The translations under genes and the position numbers were made by a program. From positions 1 to 64,000 of the forward strand of contig RDXN01000037.1 in the NCBI GenBank assembly GCA_004292855.1: 64,000 nt of DNA, written 5' to 3'. Of this stretch, positions 32,653 to 41,805 are shown in pieces. The notes beneath the pieces were generated by a model. The model did not search any database and had not been told where the DNA came from. It saw only the letters and a list, made by a program, of their open reading frames with translations. The stretch's first letter is position 1; the number at the start of each line of letters is the position of its first letter. The DNA comes from Cytophagales bacterium. Its GTDB lineage: Bacteria; Bacteroidota; Bacteroidia; Cytophagales; Spirosomataceae.

Positions 32653-33861
32653 ATGGCAGACGCTTTCATCTACGACGCCGTTCGGACCCCACGCGGGCGC
32701 GGCAAAAGCGACGGGTCACTCCACGACGTTCAACCGATTCAACTCCTGACCAGCGTTCTGGTAAACCTGCGCGACCGTAACAACCTCGATACCAGTTTGA
32801 TCGACGATGTGATTATGGGTTGCGTAACGCCCGTAGGCGAGCAGGGGGCCGACATTGCCCGCACCGCCGTTCTGGAAGCGGGCTATGCCGAATCGGTCGC
32901 CGGGGTGCAGTTGAACCGCTTTTGCTCGTCGGGTTTGGAAGCCATCAATATGGCTGCTGCCTACGTCATGTCGGGGCAGGTCGATGCCATTGTGGCCGGA
33001 GGTGTGGAGTCGATGTCGCGCGTGCCAATGGGCACCGACGGCGGGGCGTTGTTTATGAATCCTCAGATTGTGGCCCGCCATAATGTGGTTCCACAGGGAA
33101 TCTCTGCCGACCTCATTGCCACCAAATACGGCTACAGCCGGTCCGATGTGGATAGCTACGCGGCTGAGTCGTACCGGCGGGCGGTGGAAGCGCAGGCCGA
33201 CAATCGGTTCCATAAGACGCTCGTGCCGCTCAAAGACGAGATTGGCGTAACGGTACTGGACCGTGACGAGGGTGTGCGGCTTGGCACCACCGCCGAGAGC
33301 CTCGGTAAGTTGAAGCCCGCTTTCGAGATGATGGGGCAAATGGGCCTCGACGCGCTGGCCCTGCTGAAATACGCCGAATACAACAAGATCAACCACGTTC
33401 ACCACGCGGGCAACTCGTCGCAGATTGTCGACGGTTCGGCAGGGGTGCTGATCGGGAGCCGTGAGTTTGGCGAGAAAGCGGGTCTCAAACCCCGTGCCCG
33501 TATCAAGGCGTTTGCCATTGTCGGTTCGGAGCCAACCATCATGCTTACCGGCCCTGTTCCGGCTACGCAAAAAGTGCTCAAGAAAGCGGGCATGTCCATC
33601 AGCGATATTGATCTGTTCGAGGTAAACGAGGCCTTTGCCGCCGTGCCGATGCTGTTTATGGACGTGTTTGGTGTAGACCACAGCAAGGTTAACCCTAACG
33701 GCGGATCTATTGCGCTGGGGCACCCGCTGGGCGCAACCGGGGCCATTATCTCGGCCACCCTCATCGACGAACTCGAACGCACTAACAAGCAGTTTGGCCT
33801 GTCGACCCTCTGCATCGGGGGCGGTATGGGAATCGCAACGATTTTCGAGCGAGTGAATTAA
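32653..33861 (+). CDS. Acetyl-CoA acyltransferase (thiolase)
   Basis: A 402-residue thiolase with the catalytic Cys91 in NRFCSSGLEAINM, the His357 region GGSIALGHPLGATGA, and Cys387 in CIGGGMG. It would cleave 3-ketoacyl-CoA in fatty-acid oxidation or form acetoacetyl-CoA. The start at ATG 32653 begins the conserved MADAFIYDAVRTPRG; the upstream frame to 32620 is not conserved. It is monocistronic: a REP-like repeat cluster follows, and no beta-oxidation partner is adjacent. Confidence 0.95.
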   Translation: MADAFIYDAVRTPRGRGKSDGSLHDVQPIQLLTSVLVNLRDRNNLDTSLIDDVIMGCVTPVGEQGADIARTAVLEAGYAESVAGVQLNRFCSSGLEAINMAAAYVMSGQVDAIVAGGVESMSRVPMGTDGGALFMNPQIVARHNVVPQGISADLIATKYGYSRSDVDSYAAESYRRAVEAQADNRFHKTLVPLKDEIGVTVLDRDEGVRLGTTAESLGKLKPAFEMMGQMGLDALALLKYAEYNKINHVHHAGNSSQIVDGSAGVLIGSREFGEKAGLKPRARIKAFAIVGSEPTIMLTGPVPATQKVLKKAGMSISDIDLFEVNEAFAAVPMLFMDVFGVDHSKVNPNGGSIALGHPLGATGAIISATLIDELERTNKQFGLSTLCIGGGMGIATIFERVN

Positions 33862-33906
33862 CAATCGACCAAATTGGGTTTCCTGGAGAGATAGCGCACC
33901 ATCGTT

Positions 33907-34080
33907 GTAGCCCCAGCGGGGCGGTATGTCAATAGGAAAAATTCGCTCGTGTGGATAAACACAGCCCCATCGGGGCGACATGTAAAAAAGGTACGACCAG
34001 AACATGTCGCCCCGATGGGGCTAAAGGTCGCTCGGTTATCGTTTTGGTTCTATTGACATGACACCCCTCCGGGGTTTGCA
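33907..34080. repeat. REP-like cluster of four units (family 1)
   Basis: Inner units are a perfect 21-bp inverted pair (33963-33983 and 34002-34022), each containing the palindromic core GCCCC-AT-CGGGGC. Outer units (33907-33935 and 34050-34080) share ATGTCAATAG/CTATTGACAT and a related CCCC..GGGG core. Four nested units between convergent genes resemble REP/BIME elements. Confidence 0.85.
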
Positions 34081-34107
34081 GGCGAACTGTTATTAACTAT
34101 CCACTTT

Positions 34108-36933
34108 TTACAATATCTTCTGATTATTAAACCGTTGCACATCGGGCCACACGCCGAGGGGGTCCAGAATGAGCGTGCGGGCCGTAGGTAGTTCGGGGAG
34201 CCAAAGGGGGTTGCTCTGACTGGTCGGCCAAACGATCTTCCGATAAATCTCGCGGCCACTGCCATCCAGCACCACCAGGGGTACGGCATCGGCAGGTAGT
34301 TGATTGGTCAACAAACCCAAACCGTTATCGGTCCATTTCTGGCTGACCATACTCACTATAATAGCTTCGTTTACCCGGTAAACGTTCGAAAGACCAATAT
34401 CGAACAAAGGCCGCTCGGTGAGGTAGGTTGTTAAGAACTGGTAGTCGGTTGGCAACGCCTGTGCGAGATGTTTCAGGAAAGCCGCCGATGTGAGCGAAGC
34501 CGGTTTGTTAACGCTACCCGATCCCCTGAAAAATTGCCCGATACTTAAGCTAAGCGGCTTATCGCCCCAGACCTCGGCAATGCTGTGCAGGGCCAACGCG
34601 CCCCGGTCTCGTTCTACCGTTAAATTGTTGCTCGACTCGAACAGCGTGGGTTCGATGGCTGCGGCCAGGCGTCGGTGCCGGTCGTAGCGGGCCGCTCGCT
34701 GGGCCAGACGGTCGCGCAGGCGGTCGGTGCCAAACTGCTCCTTCACGGCCTGTAGAGCCAGATATTCGACTAAACTATTCTGGACCAAACCCGAACCGGG
34801 GGCCACACGGGTGTTTGTCCACTGGTTCAGCACCTCGCGGGTTGCCACATACACTAGATAATCCAATTGGGCTGGTTGGCGGGTGTCGGCAGTCCAGCCC
34901 TCGGCTTCGGTCAGGCGAATTTCGCCGGGTAACGAGCGGGTCGTTTCGGTAGTGGCCGGTACTTCGGTTAGGGTTAGGTGATTGTATGGGTAAGCACCAA
35001 ACAGAGTCGTGCCACGTGCGAGGGCGTTAGCCACTGCCTTTTGCCAGAGCGCGACGGTGGCCGGATGATAACACCGAATGGTTAGGGGAACTGTACGATC
35101 TCCAACCCGAACCGAGTGCGCAACAACGTGTAAGGCATTAGGTTCCTGTACTTTCCAGGCTTGCTCAGTTTGAGCCAGCAGGTGCTTCGGGTTATCGAAT
35201 TGTTGGTGTCCGATGTACAACTGACCCGAGACCGCCAACCCAATAAAACCCATAGTAAAAACCTCGTAACGCGTTGAATAGCTGACTTTTGTCTGCCTCC
35301 ATCGGTCGGTTAGTGAGGCCACCGCACCCCGGTTGTAGCCCCAAAGTGCCAGCACGACAAACACACCTGCGAGAGCCAGCCATGTGGCCGAGAATGCCCA
35401 GCGGGCAACACCAAACGCCCCGTAGCCACTCAGGTCCGAGTAGGCATCTGCGCCCGGTAACCAGCCATATAGCCACCCCCCCGCCGACTCGTACCCGAAT
35501 TTGGGAGCCAGCAAAAGGCCCATCAGCAACACCACCGACACCACATGACTTGCCAGCCGGTTATTGACCAGAACAGCCACGAAAAAGGCAAGGGCAATCC
35601 ACTGCACATACGTCAGGAAGGCCCCCAACCCCAAATCGAGCGCGTACAGTTGCCAATCGATGGGGTATGAGCCAGTGAGTAGTTGGAGCGAAACACCCGC
35701 CAACCCCAACGAGAGAGCCAGCAGAAACGCCAGGCCGATCATAGCCAGCAGCTTTGCCAGTAGCGTGGTGGCGGTCGACGTAGGCAGTGAATCGTAAATA
35801 GCCCAAATATTTACGGTCCGCTCCCGGAACACAATCTCCCCCGAAAACACCATCAAAAACAAACCCACATAAATCGCCAGCGGTTCGCGCAGGGCGGTGA
35901 GTCGGGCGGTAGTAAGCATGGCCGGAAAGTCGGGGTTGGTCCAGAGTACCGTGGCAAACACCACCAGCAACAGCATCAGGAACAACGCAACGACCCGAAA
36001 AGCGGTCTGTTTCACCATGCCCAGAAACTCATGGCGGGCAAGCAGGAGCAGGGGAGATGAAAAGGAAAGAAAAGTAGGGAACGAGAGCGAAAACGAAGGA
36101 ATAGAAAACCACTTGTGTCCTGGCTGCGGTTCGGTTTTCCTTCCTGCAAAGGTCATAAACGAAAACTGCCGCTCGGCCTGGGCAATCAAACCCAACGAGA
36201 GACCCATCCACAATACCCGATTAATGAACAACATGGCCGGGTACGAGAAAAAGCCCTCGTTCTTGTCGGGCACAGAGAGTTGCGTTATAGCATCGCGGAC
36301 CATACCCACACCAAATGGATCGAGCAGCAAGAGCAGGTCATTCGGCAAAGCCTCACCGACGGAGAGGTTCGATACCAGAAAATACAGCACCATCGCGAAC
36401 ATGACCACATACGCCCCCGTGATCCGGCGCGTAAACACCGTGGCCGAAAAGGCAATTCCTACAATAATGAACAGGTTCTGTATCAGTAACATAACGTAGC
36501 CATTGAGCAACTGCCCAACTGGAACGGGGCCGGTTACTCCATCGGCCAGCAGCGGAACGGCGAGGGTTCCGAGCGGGTAGGCCAATGCCAGCATCAGCAC
36601 CGTCAGAAATGCACCCAGCAGTTTACCCAGAAAATAATCGCGGTCGGCAATGGGGGTGGCGTAGGCGTAATCGGCCACGCGGTATTCGAGGTCTTTGGTG
36701 AGGGCTTGGCCGGCCACTAGGCAGGCAACAACGGTCAGGATAAGCCCCGGCGAAGCCAGCACCAGGTAGGCGTTGGCGGCAGAGTTGACCCAAATAAGCC
36801 GACTCCCAAACTGACTGTGGGCACCCAGTCCGTACCAAATGCCCTGTCCAAAAATCAGCAGGGCGTAGAGCCACGTAACGGGTCGGGCAAAATGATAGCG
36901 AAGTTCAAAGCGGAGAAGGTAAGAGATAGTCAT
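34108..36933 (-). CDS. ABC-2-type permease fused to an M1-peptidase-like C-terminal region
   Basis: A 941-residue protein. The N-terminal part holds about 12 membrane segments in two groups (about 15-270 and 310-600), typical of ABC-2 transporter permeases with a split barrel. Residues from about 605 on are soluble and resemble the C-terminal half of the M1-aminopeptidase fusions found in Bacteroidota, with an aromatic and acidic region around W-T-D-N-G. No H-E-x-x-H zinc motif or other catalytic signature is seen, so that part is probably not a working peptidase, or the motif lies outside my recognition. No ABC ATPase gene lies next to it. The start shares its ATG region with an inverted repeat. 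Confidence 0.75.
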   Translation of the reverse strand: MTISYLLRFELRYHFARPVTWLYALLIFGQGIWYGLGAHSQFGSRLIWVNSAANAYLVLASPGLILTVVACLVAGQALTKDLEYRVADYAYATPIADRDYFLGKLLGAFLTVLMLALAYPLGTLAVPLLADGVTGPVPVGQLLNGYVMLLIQNLFIIVGIAFSATVFTRRITGAYVVMFAMVLYFLVSNLSVGEALPNDLLLLLDPFGVGMVRDAITQLSVPDKNEGFFSYPAMLFINRVLWMGLSLGLIAQAERQFSFMTFAGRKTEPQPGHKWFSIPSFSLSFPTFLSFSSPLLLLARHEFLGMVKQTAFRVVALFLMLLLVVFATVLWTNPDFPAMLTTARLTALREPLAIYVGLFLMVFSGEIVFRERTVNIWAIYDSLPTSTATTLLAKLLAMIGLAFLLALSLGLAGVSLQLLTGSYPIDWQLYALDLGLGAFLTYVQWIALAFFVAVLVNNRLASHVVSVVLLMGLLLAPKFGYESAGGWLYGWLPGADAYSDLSGYGAFGVARWAFSATWLALAGVFVVLALWGYNRGAVASLTDRWRQTKVSYSTRYEVFTMGFIGLAVSGQLYIGHQQFDNPKHLLAQTEQAWKVQEPNALHVVAHSVRVGDRTVPLTIRCYHPATVALWQKAVANALARGTTLFGAYPYNHLTLTEVPATTETTRSLPGEIRLTEAEGWTADTRQPAQLDYLVYVATREVLNQWTNTRVAPGSGLVQNSLVEYLALQAVKEQFGTDRLRDRLAQRAARYDRHRRLAAAIEPTLFESSNNLTVERDRGALALHSIAEVWGDKPLSLSIGQFFRGSGSVNKPASLTSAAFLKHLAQALPTDYQFLTTYLTERPLFDIGLSNVYRVNEAIIVSMVSQKWTDNGLGLLTNQLPADAVPLVVLDGSGREIYRKIVWPTSQSNPLWLPELPTARTLILDPLGVWPDVQRFNNQKIL

Positions 36934-37066
36934 TGGTCATTTGTGCTTCGCACGTCATTAGGTCATTAAGTAGTTACAAAAATAACCAGGAGTTTATTAA
37001 CTGCAACTGGTAGCAACCAATGACTTAATGACAGCCGAAGGCTAAATGACGCCGAAGGCCAATGAC
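36928..37066. repeat. Word-type inverted repeat of TCATT words
   Basis: The left arm (36930-36970) iterates GTCATT-GGTCATT-TCATTAGG; the right arm (37024-37066) iterates CTTAATGAC-AATGAC. It is imperfect but clear. It lies between the divergently placed ABC-2 gene start (36933) and the lipoprotein gene end. Confidence 0.7.
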
Positions 37067-37132
37067 CACAAAAAGAAAACGGCGACTCAGTTGTGAGCCG
37101 CCGTTCAGTGAATGCAATAGGCGTATTGCGAA

Positions 37133-37339
37133 TTACTTAGCTGAGTCAGCAGCCATAGGAGCAACAGCGGCTGAATCAGTAGCCATTGTGTCTGTAGCCA
37201 TTGTAGCAGCCGAATCAGTGGTCATAGCCGTTGAGTCGGTTACTGTAGTGGTCTCAGTTGTTTCGGCTTTCTTCTGGCAAGAAGTTGCCAGAGAAATCAT
37301 CGCCATGAAGAAGAATGCTGATTTTACAAGAGCTTTCAT
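37133..37339 (-). CDS. Small lipoprotein with T-D-S-A repeats
   Basis: A 68-residue lipoprotein: signal peptide with lipobox LATSC (Cys21), then a mature part made almost only of Ala, Thr, Ser, Asp and Met, repeating T-D-S-A and M-A-T-D units. It is predicted to be disordered. It is probably an abundant envelope lipoprotein. The function is unknown. Confidence 0.85.
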   Translation of the reverse strand: MKALVKSAFFFMAMISLATSCQKKAETTETTTVTDSTAMTTDSAATMATDTMATDSAAVAPMAADSAK

Positions 37340-37485
37340 GATATTGGAGGTAGTTTAACGTTAACGATTAGTACCAACCTTAATACCCTACCGAGAGATA
37401 GGTAACCCACGTTTTCGAGAAAATTTTAAAACTTTTTTTTGGGTTACTATTTTAGAGATTCTGTATTAACCAATGAGCACGATTC

Positions 37486-38058
37486 ATGAGGGAAACGATT
37501 CGCTTGCAATGGACTGACAACGACCTGCTCGAAGGCCTGGCAAACGGATCGGACGCGGCTCTGAATCAATTGTATAAACGGTTTTTTCCGACCGTTCTGC
37601 ACCTGATTCAGAGCAATAACGGCAACGAAGACGACGCCAAGGATATTTTTCAGGAAGCGTTGGTGGTGCTGTATGAGCATGTGCAGGCGGGAACGTTCAC
37701 GTTGAACGCCCAACTCAAAACCTACCTGTATTCGGTAAGTCGGCGGTTGTGGCTGAAACAATTGGCCCGTCGCGGACGCTACAGTGCGCTTGCCCCCGAC
37801 GACCTGAACGAAACTGACGCGCCCGTAGACGACGATATGGCCGAACACGAGCTACGTGACCAACAGTTTGAACACATGGGCGCGTCGCTCGACAAGCTGG
37901 GCGAACCCTGCCGGACACTGCTCGAAGATTTTTACATCCGTCACCTGTCTATGCAGGACATAACGGAGAAGTTTGGATACACCAACGCCGATAACGCCAA
38001 GACGCAGAAGTACAAGTGTCTGATGCGATTGAAGCGGTTGTTTTTTAGTAATATGTAG
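37486..38058 (+). CDS. ECF-type RNA polymerase sigma factor
   Basis: A 190-residue sigma-70 family protein. Region 2 contains L-Y-K-R-F-F and D-A-K-D-I-F-Q-E-A-L-V-V-L-Y; region 4 has a H-L-S-M-Q-D-I-T-E-K-F-G-Y HTH. It probably controls an envelope regulon. A membrane serine protease gene follows, separated by a REP-like repeat, as is common for ECF operons in Bacteroidota. No separate anti-sigma gene is seen. Confidence 0.9.
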   Translation: MRETIRLQWTDNDLLEGLANGSDAALNQLYKRFFPTVLHLIQSNNGNEDDAKDIFQEALVVLYEHVQAGTFTLNAQLKTYLYSVSRRLWLKQLARRGRYSALAPDDLNETDAPVDDDMAEHELRDQQFEHMGASLDKLGEPCRTLLEDFYIRHLSMQDITEKFGYTNADNAKTQKYKCLMRLKRLFFSNM

Positions 38059-38166
38059 TGCCGGTTATTAACCGGCATGGCCGTGAGGTCAACAGTTGTT
38101 TGTATTATATGTTTGCAAATTAAGGTACTAATTGGCCTTTCGGCCATGCCGGTTAATAACCGGCAC
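38058..38166. repeat. REP-like pair (family 2)
   Basis: Two 31-base inverted units (38058-38088 and 38136-38166) differ at only two positions. Each unit carries the palindrome TGCCGGTTA-T-TAACCGGCA. The left unit overlaps the sigma stop codon, and the right unit ends 6 bases before the protease ATG. The same family occurs at 50278. Confidence 0.9.
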
Positions 38167-38172
38167 AACACC

Positions 38173-39201
38173 ATGAACGAGGAACGCGAACTAACCGATG
38201 CGCTGGACCGATACGGACGGCGGATCCTTTTCAAGGAAAAACTGGCGCGGGCCGAGGCAATGGTCGACATGGATGCTATGCGTGAGCAAGCTCGTTTGCT
38301 AGCCCAGGCCACCGACGCGCCCATTCAGCCCATTGGTCGGGTCCGTAACTATTGGCGCACGCACCGGCCTACGTTTGCTGTAGCTGCCGCCGTGGCCATC
38401 ATGACCACGTTTGCGACTCTCGTTTTTGTGAAATACTATCGCAACGCTAATCAGCAACAGGAGCAATACAGCATGTTGCGCCGTGATGTGCAGGCCATAA
38501 AAAAATCGCAAAACCGGATTCTGGATGGCTTGAGCGTTCGCCGGAAGTCGTTGATCACCGTTAATCCCGGTCAGGTGGCGGGTTCGAGCTTCATGCTCAC
38601 GCCTGATGGCTACCTCGTCACCAACAACCACATTGTGCAGGGAGCCGACTCGGTGTATGTGCAAAGCCAATCGGGCGATGTGTACAAGGCCCGCGTGGTC
38701 TACACGAATCGGGGCTACGACTTAGCCATCCTGAGCGTGGCCGACGATAGCACGTTTCGGCCTGCCAAATCGTTGCCCTATGGTTTTGATCCCCGCCCCT
38801 CCGACCTCGGCGAGCGTGTGTTTACCCTGGGCTTCCCCCGCGACGAGATTGTGTATGGCGAGGGTTACCTGAGCAGTGGCACGGGCTACCGCAACGACTC
38901 CACGGCTTATCAGGTAGCGATCAGTGTGAACCCCGGTAACTCCGGCGGTCCCCTGCTCGACGCTCAGGGCAACGTGGTGGGTATTATCAGCGGCAAGCAA
39001 GTTTCAACCGAAGGGGCCTCCTTCGCGATCAAAACGGATTACCTCTACCGGGCCATCGAAGCCATCCCAAACGATTCATTGAAAGGTGGTCCAATCAAAC
39101 TCAACCGCCGAACCTCCCTCAACCGATTGCCGCGAACGCAGCAGATCAAACGGGTTCAGCAGAATGTATTTATGGTGAAGGTTTTTAAGCATAAAGAGTA
39201 A
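38173..39201 (+). CDS. Membrane-anchored trypsin-like serine protease (S1C)
   Basis: A 342-residue protein: cytoplasmic helical N-terminus (1-62), one membrane segment (66-87), coiled coil (about 90-120), then a DegP-type protease domain with the triad His153 (N-N-H-I-V), Asp183 (Y-D-L-A-I-L) and Ser257 (N-P-G-N-S-G-G-P). There is no PDZ domain. The frame runs to 38077, but that part is REP sequence, so ATG 38173 is used. In the operon with an ECF sigma factor, the N-terminus could act as an anti-sigma element; that is inference. Confidence 0.88.
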   Translation: MNEERELTDALDRYGRRILFKEKLARAEAMVDMDAMREQARLLAQATDAPIQPIGRVRNYWRTHRPTFAVAAAVAIMTTFATLVFVKYYRNANQQQEQYSMLRRDVQAIKKSQNRILDGLSVRRKSLITVNPGQVAGSSFMLTPDGYLVTNNHIVQGADSVYVQSQSGDVYKARVVYTNRGYDLAILSVADDSTFRPAKSLPYGFDPRPSDLGERVFTLGFPRDEIVYGEGYLSSGTGYRNDSTAYQVAISVNPGNSGGPLLDAQGNVVGIISGKQVSTEGASFAIKTDYLYRAIEAIPNDSLKGGPIKLNRRTSLNRLPRTQQIKRVQQNVFMVKVFKHKE

Positions 39202-39211
39202 GTTAATTCAT

Positions 39212-39249
39212 AAAAAAAGCCCCCTGCTTTCGGCAGGGGGCTTTTTTTT
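39212..39249. terminator. Strong bidirectional intrinsic terminator
   Basis: A GCCCCCTGC stem (39219-39227) pairs with its complement (39233-39241), flanked by an A run on the left and eight T on the right. It ends the protease operon and the convergent nidogen gene. Confidence 0.9.
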
Positions 39250-39252
39250 GCA

Positions 39253-41595
39253 TTACTGTTTGAGCACTCTTACTGTCTTCGCTCGGTCGGTTGTGCTTGC
39301 CTTAATCAGGTAAACCCCCGCCGACTTGCCCAGCGTCAGGCTTCGTCGTTCAACGGCTCCGGCTTGTTCGATCTGAGTGTCGCTCACGGTTCGGCCATTA
39401 CTCTCTACCACCTGTAGCCGCACGGCCTGCCCTTCGGCTCCGCGCAGTTCGAGTTCAACGCGGTCGGCGGTGGTGGGGTTGCCCAGCACACGCAGGTCAA
39501 GTTCGGCGGAGGTTTCGCGGGCAAGGCGCAGGCTTGCGCAGGGGCGTGTCCACGAGAGCGATACGATCACGCCGTTCTGACGGGCCATAATCGTGTACGT
39601 ATTGTTGTCGGTATTGCCGGGGTCAAGATTGTCGATGCAGTTGGTTGTCCAGCCGGTAATACCAATCGCCATGAATTCAATCGGCGACCCATTACCCCCC
39701 GTCGTGTTGAACTGGATGGCTCCCGTTGCACAACTATAGGTAGGAGCGACAAGCGCAAACGGTTGCCCGATGGTGCTTGTAGGGCTTCCGCATACCGTAG
39801 TTGGGGGCGGTATGGTGCTCCGGCAGGCCGCCCGGGCATCCCAGGCGTAGGTAACGGTCAGACCGCTTTGCCGGGCATACAGCGTAAGCGGGACCACATT
39901 GGGCTTGTCGTCGCGGATATCCTGCGCCAATTGGGCATCGACATCTTCATTTACGTTAGGGGTGGGGGCAGTAATGCCAACGGCCCAGTAGATGATCGTT
40001 GAGCCATCGCCCCCGGTTGTGTTGAAGCGGAACGCCCCCGTTGCACAGTTGTAGGTAGGGGCAATGAGTTGTAGTGTACCTTCAACAGGTGGCGCAGTAG
40101 TGGTTGAACTTGCCGGGCTAATGGTGATCGTATAAACCGCATTGGCCGACAAACCGCCCGATACGGTCGCGTTGGGTTGGTCGGTAGCCGTAATCGTTAC
40201 CGAGAATACACCCGACAGCGAGGGTGTACCGGCCACAATGCCGCCCGACCCGCCACTAAACGCCAAATTGGCGGGTAAACCAGCGGCTGAATAACTCAAA
40301 ATTTGCCCTGCGTTGGGGTCCGTAAAGGCCGGAATAGCCTGAAAATAAGAAACACCCACCGTGCCGACCTGATTCGGAATCGACGGAGCCACCGGGGGTT
40401 GGTTGACCACGGTTGTTGTGCCGGGTGGATTCACAACCACATTGATCGTGAACGACGAGACCCCCGCCGTGGGCGTGCCGCTGTCGGCAGCCGTGAAGAC
40501 AACGGCGTTCGTACCCACGTTGCAGGTGCCGCCCGTAGCTACAAACGTGAGCGTTGGGTTTTGTGTGCCGTTACCCGTTACGTTGGCCGTGGCATTACAT
40601 AAGCCCCCCAACGCCGACGTTACCGTAACGGTTTGGTTTGTTTCGGGACCAGCGAATCCGAGCGTAACGGTTTGACTTTGACCCTGATTCAACACAATCT
40701 GATTGCCCGAGGGCAGACCTGTGACCTCCGGGGGCAGGTTGCCCGCCGTACCCAATGCCCGATATGACAAACACCGCCCATCGAGCCAGTCGATACCCCC
40801 CGTTGCCGACAGGGTTGGGGCGTCGCCCCCGTTTTTGTCGAACCGCCCGGTCTGAATAAAATCAACGTTGTTGCCCCGGTTCAGGCCCACCGTCGATGGC
40901 GAACCGCCAAAGCCATTCACCCCGCTCGATGCTTCGCCGGTGGTCCACTGCATGTCGCCGTAAGCATACGTCACGTCATTGCCCGAGAAACCGGGGGCCG
41001 TGTTAGCCCGGATGATAAGCTGAAAGGTGTTTATCTTGTCGACACGTGAGTCAAAAAAACCAACCCGATCCCAGGTCACAACGAGCCGGTCGCCATAGAC
41101 TTTGTACCAAACCCGGCCACTGCTTTCGTTGCGCGTGTCGACATCGCCCCAAAAAGCCGCAACCATTGGTGTCGACGTCGGAAATCCGTCGGGGCTATAT
41201 TGACTAACCCCATTGTTGAACGTTACGTTGCCGTTGTTGTTAATGAACACACTGTTGTAAACCGTTCCGAACAACGAGAAATCGAAGTTGAGAGCAATGG
41301 GGCCAACAAACCCATCGTCGTTGCGGGGCAGGGCGGTCCAGCCGTCGCCCCCGGTGTTGTTAAACGGCTCAAAACAAGCGGGTAGCGTCACCGCGTTTGC
41401 ATCGCCCGTGTTCTCACGAAGTTGCGGTTGCGAACGTCGGGTGGCCTGTTTGCGGGCGTTGTAATCTGGGTCCGTTGCCGATGGATCGACAAACTGCTGC
41501 GCCCAGGATAGGGTGGCAACGCTCATGAGCATAGCCACCAACAAAAACAGTCTGGCAACTTGCCCGACCGAGTGCAAAATGTACTGCTGTGCCAT
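39253..41595 (-). CDS. Secreted adhesin-like protein with nidogen domain and T9SS sorting domain
   Basis: A 780-residue protein: signal peptide (about 1-32), nidogen-like domain (105-280) with NGNVTFNNG and W-G-D-V-D, an Ig-like domain (285-390), a cadherin/putative Ig domain (398-493), two copies of an 80-residue module beginning P-T-Y-[NS]-C-A-T-G-A (about 510-590 and 620-690), and a type A sorting domain (705-780) ending V-R-V-L-K-Q. It should be exported through the type IX system and anchored or released at the surface, as an adhesin or matrix protein. The domain order is an inference from motifs. Confidence 0.88.
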   Translation of the reverse strand: MAQQYILHSVGQVARLFLLVAMLMSVATLSWAQQFVDPSATDPDYNARKQATRRSQPQLRENTGDANAVTLPACFEPFNNTGGDGWTALPRNDDGFVGPIALNFDFSLFGTVYNSVFINNNGNVTFNNGVSQYSPDGFPTSTPMVAAFWGDVDTRNESSGRVWYKVYGDRLVVTWDRVGFFDSRVDKINTFQLIIRANTAPGFSGNDVTYAYGDMQWTTGEASSGVNGFGGSPSTVGLNRGNNVDFIQTGRFDKNGGDAPTLSATGGIDWLDGRCLSYRALGTAGNLPPEVTGLPSGNQIVLNQGQSQTVTLGFAGPETNQTVTVTSALGGLCNATANVTGNGTQNPTLTFVATGGTCNVGTNAVVFTAADSGTPTAGVSSFTINVVVNPPGTTTVVNQPPVAPSIPNQVGTVGVSYFQAIPAFTDPNAGQILSYSAAGLPANLAFSGGSGGIVAGTPSLSGVFSVTITATDQPNATVSGGLSANAVYTITISPASSTTTAPPVEGTLQLIAPTYNCATGAFRFNTTGGDGSTIIYWAVGITAPTPNVNEDVDAQLAQDIRDDKPNVVPLTLYARQSGLTVTYAWDARAACRSTIPPPTTVCGSPTSTIGQPFALVAPTYSCATGAIQFNTTGGNGSPIEFMAIGITGWTTNCIDNLDPGNTDNNTYTIMARQNGVIVSLSWTRPCASLRLARETSAELDLRVLGNPTTADRVELELRGAEGQAVRLQVVESNGRTVSDTQIEQAGAVERRSLTLGKSAGVYLIKASTTDRAKTVRVLKQ

Positions 41596-41805
41596 AACTA
41601 GCTAGATGGTTTGGATTAAAAGATACAACTCCGACTTCACTCGAAAACACAAATACTCACCTGTAATCATACGTGAGTGCCTGTGTTTCAGGAGAAACCA
41701 GACCGGAATGTACGGCTCCAGCTAGTTATCAAAGCTCAGATTTATTATACGGCAGTCTTGTAGTGCATATACAAAGACTTTTTGAGCGAACGGTCCATAC
41801 TACCG

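Noticed and set aside
32716-34005. Long minus-strand open frame (429 codons)
   Set aside because: It is antisense to the conserved thiolase gene.
37062-37358. Plus-strand frame of 98 codons
   Set aside because: It is antisense to the lipoprotein gene and built of mirrored repeats.
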